From contig CAHJWM010000007.1 of the NCBI GenBank assembly GCA_903642325.1, forward strand, positions 1 to 64,000: 64,000 nt of DNA. Direction: 5' to 3'. The position numbers were made by a program, and so were the translations under genes. The DNA is from Myxococcales bacterium. Its GTDB lineage: Bacteria > Myxococcota_A > Polyangia > Polyangiales > Polyangiaceae. A model generated the notes under the pieces. That model ran no database searches and was not told the origin of the DNA. It was given only the letters and a program-made list of their open reading frames with translations. Below, piece after piece: positions 9,604 through 18,570 of this stretch. Every line of letters begins with the position of its first letter. Positions within the stretch are counted from its first letter, which is position 1.

Positions 9604-9933
9604 TCAGTTCAGACTGGTCCCCACGATTTTGAACCACAGCGAGCGCGTACTTCCGCATTGCCGGCAGCGCAGCTTGACCTCGCGCAGGCGGATCCCTCGC
9701 TGCACCGAAGCGGCGTGCTCCGTGACCTCCTGAGCGGCGGCGCAAAGCGGGCAAGGCGCGCCCGCCGCATGCGCCTCGATCACCGCGGCCGAGCTGGCCT
9801 CGAGCGGGTGGGTGGGCTGCCCCCCCGGCTCCAGGGTGAATAGCCGCTCACGGTCGATGCGCAAACGCGCCAGGAGTCGCGCTCGTTCACGACGTGCAGT
9901 GCGGTCGCTCTTCTTCGGCGGGCGCTTGGCCAT
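9604..9933 (-). CDS. Small zinc-ribbon protein
   Basis: 109 residues from ATG 9933. The N-terminus is very basic (KRPPKKSDRTARRERARLL). Four cysteines in two CxxC knuckles (C61/C64 and C90/C93) predict a zinc ribbon. It lies between uridine kinase (11-bp gap) and the metalloprotease (6-bp gap), so it is part of one operon. The frame stays open far upstream across the kinase gene, but that extension is an out-of-frame shadow. The function is unknown; nucleic-acid binding is plausible from the basic tail and ribbon. Confidence 0.75.
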   Translation of the reverse strand: MAKRPPKKSDRTARRERARLLARLRIDRERLFTLEPGGQPTHPLEASSAAVIEAHAAGAPCPLCAAAQEVTEHAASVQRGIRLREVKLRCRQCGSTRSLWFKIVGTSLN

Positions 9934-9944
9934 GACTCGCGTGC

Positions 9945-10589
9945 TCACACACCATCGAGTAAATAACGCAAGCGCCCCACGATGACATCCAGGGCCTGCG
10001 CGTTTTCGCCGCCCTCGGGGACCACCAAGTGTGCGTGCTGCTTGCTCGGCGCGACATGTTGCAGGTGCATGGGGCGCACGGTGCCGTAGTATTGTTGTTC
10101 GACGGAGTACAGGTCGCGACCACGGTCGACCGTATCGCGGCGAATGCGGCGCAGCAGGCGGATGTCGTCGGCCGTGTCGACGAACAACCTGAGGTCGAAG
10201 CGGTCGCGCAGCTCCGGCACGGCGAAGAGCAAGATGCCCTCGACGACGATCACGTGCCGCGCCGGCGTGGTCACGGTCGCGGCGCAGCGCGTGTGAGTGG
10301 TGAAGTCGTAGCGTGGGCACTCGACGGCGTTGCTCCGACGCAGCTCGTCCAAGTGCTGACCGAGCAGGGCGTTGTCGAGCGCGGCCGGCTCGTCGTAGTT
10401 GATGGCCTCGCGCTCGGCGGGCGTGTAGCCCGTTCGGTCCAAGTAATACCAATCGTGCGAGATCAGCGTGGAACCCTCGCCCAACGCCTCCCGGATCTTG
10501 CCGGCTAGGGTTGTCTTGCCGCTCCCGGTGCCGCCCGCGATGCCGAGGAGCAGTGACCGGGACGAGCCGACCTCGAACATGCTCCTCAT
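9945..10589 (-). CDS. udk: Uridine kinase
   Basis: 214 residues, the usual size for the family. It phosphorylates uridine and cytidine to UMP/CMP in pyrimidine salvage in the cytoplasm. The P-loop GGTGSGKTT lies at 19-27, followed by the substrate-binding ISHDWYYLD region and the NYDEPAALD motif typical of Udk. Further on are IVVEGILLF and the lid RRIRRDTVDRGRD. It is the first gene of a minus-strand group with the zinc-ribbon and metalloprotease genes. Start: ATG 10589 or ATG 10580; a GAGGAG sits one base before the second, too close to serve it well. Confidence 0.92.
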   Translation of the reverse strand: MRSMFEVGSSRSLLLGIAGGTGSGKTTLAGKIREALGEGSTLISHDWYYLDRTGYTPAEREAINYDEPAALDNALLGQHLDELRRSNAVECPRYDFTTHTRCAATVTTPARHVIVVEGILLFAVPELRDRFDLRLFVDTADDIRLLRRIRRDTVDRGRDLYSVEQQYYGTVRPMHLQHVAPSKQHAHLVVPEGGENAQALDVIVGRLRYLLDGV

Positions 10590-10682
10590 TCACGCGAGTA
10601 TACTATCGGCCTCGGCCGCCGAAATTTCAGGGGGTTTTTTACCCGAACCGCGATTTCAGCCGAGCTTGCGCGGACCGGCCTC

Positions 10683-12227
10683 ATGGTGGAATGTGTCGAG
10701 CGCGTGGCAGACTCGTGGCTCGTTTTCGCTAACTTCGCCATGGCCGTCGTTGTCGTGGCCGCATTTCTGCGGCTCATGCCGCTTTCGCCCCGCCGCCGCC
10801 TGCGACGTTCGGTCATCTTGCTCGGCTTTTACGCCGGGACCTTGGTGCTAGGCGCCGCTTTGCATTGGGCCCGGGCCCCCGCGCTCGCCCTAGGCGTGCA
10901 ACTTGCGGCCGAGCTCTTGCAGTCGCTGCTGGTCATCAACCTACTCGCGATGGCCGTCTTCGATCTACTGCTGCGCGCGCTCGGGGTGGACTACGCCGAC
11001 ATCTTACACGATGTGGTCGTCGGTGCAGCGTACGCCGTTGCCTTTGGTTTCTTGATGCATCACGCGGGGTTGAACCTGACGAGCATCGTGGCAACCTCTG
11101 CCGTGGTCACGGCGGTCGTCGGTTTGTCGTTGCAGGCAACGCTCGGGAACGTAGTGGGCGGCGTCTCACTGCAGCTCGACGACTCCATCAACGAAGGTGA
11201 CTGGATCGAGCTCGAGAACAAGACGCAGGGCTTGGTGAAAAAGATCCGTTGGCGCCACACGGTGATCGAGACTCGGGATTGGGATACGTTGATCGTTCCA
11301 AACGGGCAGCTCATGACCCAGGCTTTTCGAGTGCTCGGCAAGCGCAGCGGTCAACCCCTTCAGCGGCGAATGTGGGTCTATTTCAACGTAGATTTCCGTT
11401 TTTCGCCAGCGGACGTGATGCGCGTCGTGAACGACGCGCTGCAAGCCGCGCCGATCGAGGGCGTGGCGCGCGAACCTCGTCCTCATTGCCTGTGTCAGGA
11501 CTTTGCGCGCGATAACGCTGACAGTTCCTCTTACTACGCGGTCCGTTACTGGCTGACCGATCTGCATCGCGACGGGCTCACCAGCTCACGTGTGCGAGAA
11601 CGACTCTATGCCGCGCTGAAGCGCGCCCAGATTCCGCTCGCCTTGCCGGCCACCACGGTGTTCGTTTCGCAAGACGACAGCGAGCACCGAGAACGCAAAC
11701 GCGCTCGGGAGCAGGAGCTACATATCGCCGCGCTGGCGGAGGTCGACATCTTCGCGACGCTCTCGCATGATGAGCAGCGGCTCTTGGCCACGTCGGCTAG
11801 GCTCGCTCCGTTCAGCGCTGGTGAAGTGATCACCCGTCAGGGAGCGACCGCGCACTGGCTGTACGTGCTTCTCAAAGGCAAAGCAGAGGTACGCGTAGCC
11901 ACGGAAGACGGCATGGAGCGTCAGGTGGCCGCCCTGGAAGCGCCCAGTTTCTTCGGCGAAATGGCGCTGATGACCGGTCAGCCACGCGAGGCAACCGTGA
12001 TCGCGGACACGGACGTCGAGTGCTTACGCGTCGATCGCCGAGACTTGGAGGGCATCATCAAGCACCGCCCGGAGATCGCCACGGCAATCTCCGAGGTGCT
12101 TGCCAAGCGACGCGTCGAGCTTGCAGTGGTGCGCGAGGGACTCGACGGCGATGCCAAACGTCAACGACTGACCACCGAGCACCGTCGCATCCTGACTGCA
12201 GTGCGCAACTTCTTTGCGCTCGAATAG
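10683..12227 (+). CDS. MscS-type mechanosensitive channel with cyclic-nucleotide-binding domain
   Basis: 514 residues. Four or five hydrophobic segments occupy about 10-165, followed by the pore-lining MscS helix and beta domain (VVGLSLQATLGNVVGGVSLQ at about 150 and DSINEGDWIE after it, then WDTLIVPNGQLM). Residues about 350-470 form a cNMP-binding domain: GEVITRQGATAHWLYVLLKG, then the phosphate-binding cassette FFGEMALMTGQPREATV. Known MscS channels open under membrane tension. The fusion suggests ligand-tuned gating, which is inference. The gene is divergent from udk with a 93-bp gap that must hold both promoters. Confidence 0.9.
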   Translation: MVECVERVADSWLVFANFAMAVVVVAAFLRLMPLSPRRRLRRSVILLGFYAGTLVLGAALHWARAPALALGVQLAAELLQSLLVINLLAMAVFDLLLRALGVDYADILHDVVVGAAYAVAFGFLMHHAGLNLTSIVATSAVVTAVVGLSLQATLGNVVGGVSLQLDDSINEGDWIELENKTQGLVKKIRWRHTVIETRDWDTLIVPNGQLMTQAFRVLGKRSGQPLQRRMWVYFNVDFRFSPADVMRVVNDALQAAPIEGVAREPRPHCLCQDFARDNADSSSYYAVRYWLTDLHRDGLTSSRVRERLYAALKRAQIPLALPATTVFVSQDDSEHRERKRAREQELHIAALAEVDIFATLSHDEQRLLATSARLAPFSAGEVITRQGATAHWLYVLLKGKAEVRVATEDGMERQVAALEAPSFFGEMALMTGQPREATVIADTDVECLRVDRRDLEGIIKHRPEIATAISEVLAKRRVELAVVREGLDGDAKRQRLTTEHRRILTAVRNFFALE

Positions 12228-12263
12228 CCGTCCCACGCCGGCTTCGAGGCATGGAAGCGGCCG

Positions 12264-13232
12264 TTAGTCGCTTAGCGCTTCCTCGACCAGGCGCTTGATT
12301 TCGTCGAGCTTTGGGTCCGGTGCGCGCGGTTTTGCAGGCACGCGGGGGGTGACCGCGTTTGCCAGCGCCGCTTCGAGCTCGTCGATCGACCCTGCGTCGG
12401 CGGCGCTGGGTTTGCGACGGCTGCCGGCGAACCAACGACTGAGACGCGACGCCGGCTCCCTCAGCTCGAGCACACCGCGCGCGAGCCGACGAGGCTCGGT
12501 GCGCAGCATCCGTGCGCTGGCGATGTTCGTATCGGCCCAAACTCTGGCTTCGGCAAAAGCCTCACGCTGCGTCGGGGACAAATATTTTGGCAGAGCGCGG
12601 GCCGACTGGCCCGACGCCGCTAGGTCGAGCGCCAGCACCCATGCCAGCTCATTCGGGCCGAGGGCCGTGCTCTTGCTGACGGAGGGGCCAGAGCACGCTT
12701 TGCGATAAATGTGGGAGCCCTCGAGTAGCAGCAGGCCGAAGCCCAATGCCACGGCGGTCAGGTCGACAGCCAAATCGAGATTCAATTGGCGGGGTGGGGC
12801 GTCCGCTTCCCGCAGTACGGCTAACGCAAGGGCACGGCACAGGGCGGAGCTCAACGCGACCGGCTGCCGTGCTTCAGCGGGCAGCACGTTGACGCGCCAG
12901 GCGTCGCCGTCGTCGACCAAGCGCTCTAGCGTCGGCTCTTCCGCCGCGGGGCCGCCGCTGCCACAGGCGCCAGTTCCACAACTCGGCTCGTGTCCTTCGT
13001 TCCAGAATTTCACGACGACGGCCATGTCGGACAGCCCTGCATGCTCGAGCAAGCGGTCTAGCAAGCGCTGCACGCTGGCCTCGTCGGCCTTGAAAATATC
13101 TGGAAAAAACTCTCCGTTCGGCAAGACCAGCGGCCGCGCGTGTCTGGCCAGGCCCAGACTATCGAGCACGCTTGCGTACGCGACGATGAGCGCTTGCCTG
13201 ATGTCGGGGGTCGCAAGTTGCATGTCGCTCAT
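12264..13232 (-). CDS. Protein of unknown function
   Basis: About 322 residues from ATG 13232 (MSDMQLATPDIR); ATG 13223 is an alternative and the frame is open to 13274. It appears soluble, Ala/Leu-rich and helical. A CGTGACGSGG segment near residue 86 has two closely spaced cysteines, and a basic patch (LSRWFAGSRRKPS) lies near 260. The C-terminus is a charged helix. No family was recognised. It converges on the MscS-cNMP gene with a 36-bp gap and is divergent from the HAD gene with 93 bp between starts. Confidence 0.75.
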   Translation of the reverse strand: MSDMQLATPDIRQALIVAYASVLDSLGLARHARPLVLPNGEFFPDIFKADEASVQRLLDRLLEHAGLSDMAVVVKFWNEGHEPSCGTGACGSGGPAAEEPTLERLVDDGDAWRVNVLPAEARQPVALSSALCRALALAVLREADAPPRQLNLDLAVDLTAVALGFGLLLLEGSHIYRKACSGPSVSKSTALGPNELAWVLALDLAASGQSARALPKYLSPTQREAFAEARVWADTNIASARMLRTEPRRLARGVLELREPASRLSRWFAGSRRKPSAADAGSIDELEAALANAVTPRVPAKPRAPDPKLDEIKRLVEEALSD

Positions 13233-13325
13233 TCTAACATGGCCCGCCTGGATGCCGCCCGTCGAGTGCCACACTCTCGATTACGGCTCGCTCGAGTTGC
13301 AATTTCCGAGCAAACTCCCACCCTA

Positions 13326-14018
13326 ATGCCCCCGCCGACCGTCGCTCTGTTCGATATCGATGGCACCTTGATCGTCACTGGGGGCACCGGTCGCCGCTCG
13401 GTCAATCGCGCGTTCCACGCGCTCTACGGCCGTGCTGATGCCTGTGATTCGTTCGGATTCGACGGTATGACGGACCGATCGATCGCGCGCCTGGGGCTCG
13501 AAGCCATTGACGTCGAGGCGAGCGAGGAGGCGATCGATGGCTGGCTCGCCGTGTACCTACTCGCATTGGCCGACGAGGTCTCGCGCGCCAGCGAGGGTAG
13601 CTTTCGCCTCCTGCCCGGGATGCGAGAAGCAGTGGCGGCGGCGCACGCGGCGCGAATGGCCGTTGGCTTGGGCACCGGGAACGTGCGTGAAGGCGCGCGC
13701 ATCAAGCTCGAGCGTGTCGGGGTCCACCACCATTTCAAGTTCGGGGGCTTTGGTTGCGACGCGGAGGCGCGGCCCGAGGTGATCCGCCTGGCCGCGGCGC
13801 GTGGGGCCGAGCAGCTCGGTCTGCCGGTCTCCGAGTGCCGGGTGGTGGTAATTGGCGACACCCCGCGCGACGTGGACGCGGCTCGGGCGATCGGTGCCGA
13901 ATGCATCGGGGTTGCGACCGGCCGCTACTCAGTTGCAGATTTGGAAGCCGCGGGAGCGCACTACGCCTTTGCAGACTTTTCACACTCGACCGCGCTCGCA
14001 ACGTTGCTGGCGGTTTAG
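13326..14018 (+). CDS. HAD-superfamily hydrolase (phosphoglycolate phosphatase-like)
   Basis: 230 residues from ATG 13326. The frame is open upstream, but the HAD motif I fixes the start. Motif I is LFDIDGTLI (nucleophile and acid Asp at the N-terminus), motif II is the VGLGTGN region and motif IV is VVVIGDTPRDVDAARAIG. The cap is helical, as in subclass I phosphatases such as Gph. It probably dephosphorylates a small metabolite; the substrate cannot be read from sequence. The gene is monocistronic and is followed by the terminator of the convergent amt gene. Confidence 0.88.
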   Translation: MPPPTVALFDIDGTLIVTGGTGRRSVNRAFHALYGRADACDSFGFDGMTDRSIARLGLEAIDVEASEEAIDGWLAVYLLALADEVSRASEGSFRLLPGMREAVAAAHAARMAVGLGTGNVREGARIKLERVGVHHHFKFGGFGCDAEARPEVIRLAAARGAEQLGLPVSECRVVVIGDTPRDVDAARAIGAECIGVATGRYSVADLEAAGAHYAFADFSHSTALATLLAV

Positions 14019-14099
14019 CTGCTCGCGTTGCGCAAAATCTACGACGCGGCGTCGCCCCGAAAGCTTTGCGACGGGCCTCGAGGCTACGAGCCCGCTTGC

Positions 14100-14144
14100 C
14101 AAACAAAAAAACAAGAGCGCCTCCGAGATGACCTCGGAGGCGCT
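14100..14144 (-). terminator. Rho-independent terminator of amt
   Basis: A perfect 12-bp stem (14116-14127 pairing with 14133-14144) with loop ATGAC is followed, in the minus-strand direction, by a T-rich run (complement of AAACAAAAAAACAAG). It lies 27 bp past the amt stop. This is the clearest intrinsic terminator in the window. Confidence 0.9.
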
Positions 14145-14171
14145 TCGGCCTTCTCAGATCTAGCGGCGCTG

Positions 14172-15698
14172 TTACTTCGCCGCGGCCGTGGAGTGCGAGA
14201 CCAAGGACGCGCGCTCCGCATCCATGGGACCGGCACCGTGGAAACCACCTACGAGCTCCGGGTAGGCGGACCCGCCATGCTCGTGGATGTCGAGACCTTC
14301 CATCTCGCCTTCTTTGGTGACGCGCAAGGTGCCCGTGGCTTTGACCGCGTACATGAGCGCCATGCTCACGCCAAAGGTTGCCGCAGTGATCGCTGCGCTA
14401 CCGATGGCCTGGCCAATCAGTTGCGAGACCCCGCCCCCATAAAATAGCCCCGTGACGACCATTCCCGCCGAGTTGTCTGCACCCGTGGTGGTCGGTGCCC
14501 CGTACTGGCCGGTGGCGAAGAGACCGAGGCTGAGCGTACCCCAAATGCCGCAGATGCCGTGTACGGCCACTGCGCCTACCGGGTCGTCCACGCGGATGTG
14601 TTCGATCAGGTCGACGCCCAGGATGACGACGACGCCCGCGATGGCGCCGATGCAAATTGCACCGAACGGCGAGACCCAGTAACAAGGACAAGTGATGGCG
14701 ACGAGACCGGCGAGGAAGCCGTTCACGGTCATGCCGCAATCCCACACCTTGTTGCGCGGATAGATGTAGGCGAGCGCGGCGAGGCCGCCGGCACAGGCTG
14801 CGAGGGTCGTGTTGGCTGCGACGCGGCCGATGCCGTCGGCATCCATCGCAGAGAGCGTGCTGCCGGGGTTGAAACCGTACCAGCCGAACCACAGGATCAC
14901 ACCGCCGACGGCGGCGACGACCATGTCGTGGCCAGGAGGCATGGCGCCGCCGTCACGCTTGAACTTGCGACCCAAGCGCGGCCCAAGAGCAATGGCGCCG
15001 GCGAGAGCGACGAAGCCACCGATGGTATGAACGACCGTCGAGCCAGCGAAGTCGTGGAAGGCGGCGGGCTTGATGGTATTGAGCCAACCGTCCGGACCCC
15101 AGGCCCAGTGTCCGAGGATTGGGTAGATGAACCCGCTCACTCCGAAGCTGTACAGGAGGTCGCCGACGAAACCGGTGCGACCGACCATGGCGCCGGAGGT
15201 GATCGTGCTGCAGGTGTCTGCGAACGCGAACTGGAACAAGAAGAAGGTCAGGATTGAAACGCCCGAGCTACCGAAGGTGGCGGGGGCGCCGTGCAGGAAG
15301 AAGAATTCCTTGCCGATGAAGCCGCTGCCCGAGCCGAACATGAAGGCAAAGCCCCAGGCCCAGAACAGGATGCCGCACAAGCAAGTGTCGACGATGCCCT
15401 CCAGCAGGATGTTGACGGCCTCGCGCGTGCGCGCAAAACCAGCCTCCAACATCATGAAGCCGGCCTGCATGAAGAACACGAGGAACGCCGCGATCAACGT
15501 CCACATGTTGTTGATCGGGTTGACGTACAGAGGTACGGCGGCTGGATCGTCGGCATGTGCGGGTGCGCCGAAGTAGAGTCCTGCGGCCTTGATGGCTAGG
15601 AACAACGCCCCGACGCCGAGCAGTTTGCTCGCCAAGAGCACGGCAAACAGCTTTCGACTCTCCGGCCGTCGCCACCGTTCTTTCAATTTTTCTAACAT
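14172..15698 (-). CDS. amt: Ammonium transporter
   Basis: About 508 residues from ATG 15698. GAGGAG at 15706-15711 lies 7 nt upstream and decides this start over the longer frame. It conducts ammonium/ammonia across the inner membrane. Residues about 18-40 are hydrophobic (a signal or extra helix), followed by the Amt fold of eleven helices. Diagnostic pieces are MLEAGFARTREAVNI, FADTCSTITSGAMVGR, the twin pore histidines in VVHTIGGFVALAGA and AVHGICGIWGTL, and ILWFGWYGFNPGS. No glnK/glnB gene lies next to it, which is unlike many amt operons. Its nitrogen role pairs with the allophanate hydrolase 3 kb away. Confidence 0.95.
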   Translation of the reverse strand: MLEKLKERWRRPESRKLFAVLLASKLLGVGALFLAIKAAGLYFGAPAHADDPAAVPLYVNPINNMWTLIAAFLVFFMQAGFMMLEAGFARTREAVNILLEGIVDTCLCGILFWAWGFAFMFGSGSGFIGKEFFFLHGAPATFGSSGVSILTFFLFQFAFADTCSTITSGAMVGRTGFVGDLLYSFGVSGFIYPILGHWAWGPDGWLNTIKPAAFHDFAGSTVVHTIGGFVALAGAIALGPRLGRKFKRDGGAMPPGHDMVVAAVGGVILWFGWYGFNPGSTLSAMDADGIGRVAANTTLAACAGGLAALAYIYPRNKVWDCGMTVNGFLAGLVAITCPCYWVSPFGAICIGAIAGVVVILGVDLIEHIRVDDPVGAVAVHGICGIWGTLSLGLFATGQYGAPTTTGADNSAGMVVTGLFYGGGVSQLIGQAIGSAAITAATFGVSMALMYAVKATGTLRVTKEGEMEGLDIHEHGGSAYPELVGGFHGAGPMDAERASLVSHSTAAAK

Positions 15699-15844
15699 CG
15701 AGTCACTCCTCATTAACGAGCTATTGATCGCGAAGGGCGATCTGGGTTCGGGCTCAGTGGGAGTAACGTGGCGAGTATTTCGAGTTTCTTTCTGATTCAA
15801 TTCGTAGTCCAGAAACATATTTATACAAAACAACATGCCGGGGG

Positions 15845-15867
15845 CGTCCCAACGGGACGTTAACGTC
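15845..15867. promoter_or_regulatory. Overlapping palindromes upstream of amt
   Basis: CGTCCC-AAC-GGGACG (15845-15859) overlaps the 12-bp palindrome GACGTTAACGTC (15856-15867). They lie about 150 bp upstream of the amt start, next to an AT-rich stretch containing TATAAAT on the minus strand (about 15819-15825). This could be an operator, but no regulator family was recognised. Confidence 0.35.
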
Positions 15868-16362
15868 GCATTCGTGCAGCGATTTTAACGCTTTCTAGAT
15901 GTGCTGGCGGGCCGTAGCGAGGGTTAAAAAAATGCACGGGCGCCCTTGAATCATGCGACTTCCGAAGCTCGGGCAGGCGCCCAGCTCGGACCCGAGCGGC
16001 CCGCCCGCGGGGGTGCTTTGATACCGGACACGCGCTCGAAATGCGCTAGGACACATTCGGGCTCAAATCTCCAAACCGGCGGGGCATTGTGGGACAATCC
16101 GGCCCAGCAGGTGGGGTCGGCTTTTGCGGCGAACTGACCGGCAAAATGCAATGAAGGAGAGTTTTTTCCGTATTTTGGGCAAGCTCGAGGCGTGGAGTGT
16201 AAGGCTCGATACCTGACGAGACGAAGTCGGCGCGTCTCCGCAATCTGTACGCCCCAAGCCTATTTACGGCGCTGCCGTGTCCAAAAAATAAAGATAAACT
16301 AAGTATTGGCCCGCGCGGCGCACCCTCAGTCGCTCCTAGACGCGGATGCTAAGGTCGGCAGC
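15868..16362. other. Intergenic region between amt and sensor kinase
   Basis: About 500 bp between divergent genes. It is locally AT-richer than the flanks (runs such as GGTTAAAAAAATGC and AAAAAATAAAGATAAACTAAG), which fits promoters for both sides. No gene, tRNA or hairpin with a T-tract was seen. Confidence 0.45.
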
Positions 16363-17877
16363 ATGAGCATGCGCAAGCCGAGCGAGATTCAAGGCAGCGC
16401 TTGGGGCTTGCTCACCGTTCTGGCAAGCACGCTGATTTCCCACTTGGTTCGGCCGTACGCGGAGCTCACCGATCTGATCATGATCCACCTGTTGGGGGTG
16501 GTGCTGATCGCGATGCGCTGCAGCAGGGCCGTTTCCTTGGGCACCGCGGTCGCCAGCATTCTGAGCTTCGACTTTCTATTCATTCCGCCTGCGTTGGTTT
16601 TCAACTCCCCCGATCTCAAGAGCGGAGTTACTTTCGTGGTGATGCTGATCGTCGCCGCCGTGATCAGCACCTTGAACGAACGCGTGCGCCGCGAGCAGGC
16701 GGCCTCCCGCCGCAGCGAGGCCACGACGCTATCCCTCTACCGATTGGCGCAAGATTTGAACGGGGCCGTGCGCGTCGACGAGGTCGTGACCGCCGGCGTC
16801 GAGCACATTGCGCTTGCATTGGGGGCCCGGGCGCGCGTGCTGTTAGGCGCGAGCGAGCTTTCGCTGGGCCCCGACCAGCGCGGCTGGCTGTCGGACCAAG
16901 ATCTTCGCGCCGCTTCTCGGGCTTGGACGGAGCGTCACGCGGTGCGTGAAGTCGGCTCCGGTGACAGCAAAATTTTTCAGCCGTTGTTGGGTCTGCGTTC
17001 GCCCGTCGGGATGCTGGCGCTCGCTCCGGACCCCGAACGGGGCACCGATGACGACGATTTGCGTCTGATTGCCGCCTTCGCGGCCCAGTTGGCTTCGGCT
17101 ATCGAGCGCATTTCGTTGGGCAGCGCCGTTCAGCATGCAGAGGTGCAGATCGAGACCGAGCGAATGCGGAACGCGTTGCTGAGCACCGTATCGCACGACT
17201 TGAGGACGCCGCTTTCGACGATCATCGCCGCGGGCACGACGCTTGCGGACGACGATGCGCAGATCGACGGCAAAACGCGGACAGAGCTCACGCACACGAT
17301 CGTGGAAGCCGCCGAACGCCTGGATGGCCTAGTCACCAATCTTTTATCAGCCACCCGGATGGAATCTGGTCAAATTGTGCTCACGAAGAGCGTCGAGGCG
17401 CTGGACGAGCTCGTGGGAGCCGTTTTATCGCGCTTCGCGGAACGCCTGGGCGGTCGTCTCGTGAACCTCGACCTCCCCGCCGACTTGCCCCTACTGGCGG
17501 TGGACCCGATGCTGATCGAGCAAGTGCTGATCAACCTCGTAGAGAACGCGCTGCGCTACACGCCGGAGGACACGCCGTTGTACTTGTCGGCGCGCGCCGG
17601 ACCGGGACGTGTGACGGTCGAAGTGGCCGACGAGGGCGCGGGCATCGCCGAGTCCGAGCGCGAAAAAGTCTTTGACAAGTTCTTCCGCGGTAGTCTGGCG
17701 CGCAGCAACGACGGCGGCGCCGGGCTTGGCTTGATGATTTGCCGCGCGGCGGTGCTTGCCCACGGTGGGCAGATCAGCGCACGGTCGAGGCCAGGCGGTG
17801 GAGCGTGCATCGAGTTCAGTTTGCCGATTGCCGACTCCCCCCCGGTGCTGCATGAAATCACGGAGCAGTACGCCTAG
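16363..17877 (+). CDS. KdpD-like sensor histidine kinase lacking the N-terminal KdpD/Usp module
   Basis: About 504 residues from ATG 16363, which has AAGG upstream; ATG-like starts at 16306 are possible. It begins directly with the four-helix DUF4118 membrane block (LTVLASTLISHLVRPYAELTDLIMIHLLGVVL and on to about 110), followed by a GAF-like region (about 130-250). A HisKA box follows with the phospho-acceptor in STVSHDLRTPLST, then an HATPase with N box QVLINLVENALRYTP, G1 DEGAGI and G2 GAGLGLMICRA. Classical KdpD is ~900 residues with an N-terminal ATP/c-di-AMP-binding Usp module, absent here. It abuts the response regulator (TAG directly followed by ATG), so signalling partners are certain. 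No kdpFABC genes are present. Confidence 0.9.
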   Translation: MSMRKPSEIQGSAWGLLTVLASTLISHLVRPYAELTDLIMIHLLGVVLIAMRCSRAVSLGTAVASILSFDFLFIPPALVFNSPDLKSGVTFVVMLIVAAVISTLNERVRREQAASRRSEATTLSLYRLAQDLNGAVRVDEVVTAGVEHIALALGARARVLLGASELSLGPDQRGWLSDQDLRAASRAWTERHAVREVGSGDSKIFQPLLGLRSPVGMLALAPDPERGTDDDDLRLIAAFAAQLASAIERISLGSAVQHAEVQIETERMRNALLSTVSHDLRTPLSTIIAAGTTLADDDAQIDGKTRTELTHTIVEAAERLDGLVTNLLSATRMESGQIVLTKSVEALDELVGAVLSRFAERLGGRLVNLDLPADLPLLAVDPMLIEQVLINLVENALRYTPEDTPLYLSARAGPGRVTVEVADEGAGIAESEREKVFDKFFRGSLARSNDGGAGLGLMICRAAVLAHGGQISARSRPGGGACIEFSLPIADSPPVLHEITEQYA

Positions 17878-18570
17878 ATGTCACAAGCTCGCACCGTTCT
17901 AATCATCGACGACGAAATACAAATGCGTCGAACCTTGGCGGCGGCGTTGCGCGGCCAGAGCTACGAGGTGATCGAGGCCGCAACCGGTACGGACGGCCTG
18001 CTCAAGCTCGCCTCACGCATGCCTCGCATCGTGCTCTTGGATCTGGGCTTACCCGATATGGACGGCATCGACGTAGCGCGTAAAATCAGAGAGCAGAGCG
18101 ACGTGCCGATCATCGTCATATCGGTGCGAGGTGACGAAAAGAATCAGGTGTTGGCGCTCGACTCCGGTGCCAACGACTACATTACGAAGCCGGTGCGTGA
18201 AGGCGCATTCCTGGCTCGTGTGCGCGCGGTGCTGCGCAGCACGGACCCGAACCGGCGCGAATCGGCGGCGTTCGTGGTCGGTGGTCTACGCATTGATCCC
18301 ACGCAAAAGCGGGCCTGGGTGCGAGGGGTGGAAGCCGTGCTCACACCGACGGAGTTTCGGCTCTTGAACGTGCTGATGCAGGAGGCGGGCCGCGTGGTCA
18401 CTCATCAACACCTGCTGCGTCAGGTTTGGGGTCCGACCCACGCTCAAGAGATTCAATATTTGCGCGTGTACATGCGCCAGCTACGCGAGAAAATCGAGCG
18501 CGAGCCGGCACGCCCAGAGTTTTTAGTAACCTCTCCGGGCGTCGGCTATCGCCTCAAGGTGACGGATTAG
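17878..18570 (+). CDS. kdpE: KdpE-like response regulator
   Basis: 230 residues. The receiver domain has the acidic pair in IIDDE, the phospho-acceptor Asp in IVLLDLGLPDMDG and Lys in GANDYITKPV. An OmpR/PhoB winged-helix domain follows (LTPTEFRLLNVL, then HQHLLRQVWGPTHAQEIQYLRVYMRQLREKIE, a KdpE-type signature). Start ATG immediately follows the kinase stop. The stop touches the stop of the convergent allophanate hydrolase with no base between, so transcripts of the two must overlap. K+ responsiveness is inferred from the family only; its targets are not in this window. Confidence 0.88.
   Translation: MSQARTVLIIDDEIQMRRTLAAALRGQSYEVIEAATGTDGLLKLASRMPRIVLLDLGLPDMDGIDVARKIREQSDVPIIVISVRGDEKNQVLALDSGANDYITKPVREGAFLARVRAVLRSTDPNRRESAAFVVGGLRIDPTQKRAWVRGVEAVLTPTEFRLLNVLMQEAGRVVTHQHLLRQVWGPTHAQEIQYLRVYMRQLREKIEREPARPEFLVTSPGVGYRLKVTD

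Noticed and set aside
9934-10593. Upstream extension of the zinc-ribbon frame across the uridine kinase gene
   Set aside because: It is the out-of-frame shadow of udk; only the last 109 codons look like protein.
14559-15257. 232-residue plus-strand frame opposite amt
   Set aside because: Amt is unmistakable on the minus strand; this frame is an acidic antisense shadow.
15699-15836. Longer amt start at 15836
   Set aside because: GAGGAG positioned 7 nt before ATG 15698 strongly favours the shorter form, and the extension is hydrophilic with no membrane role.
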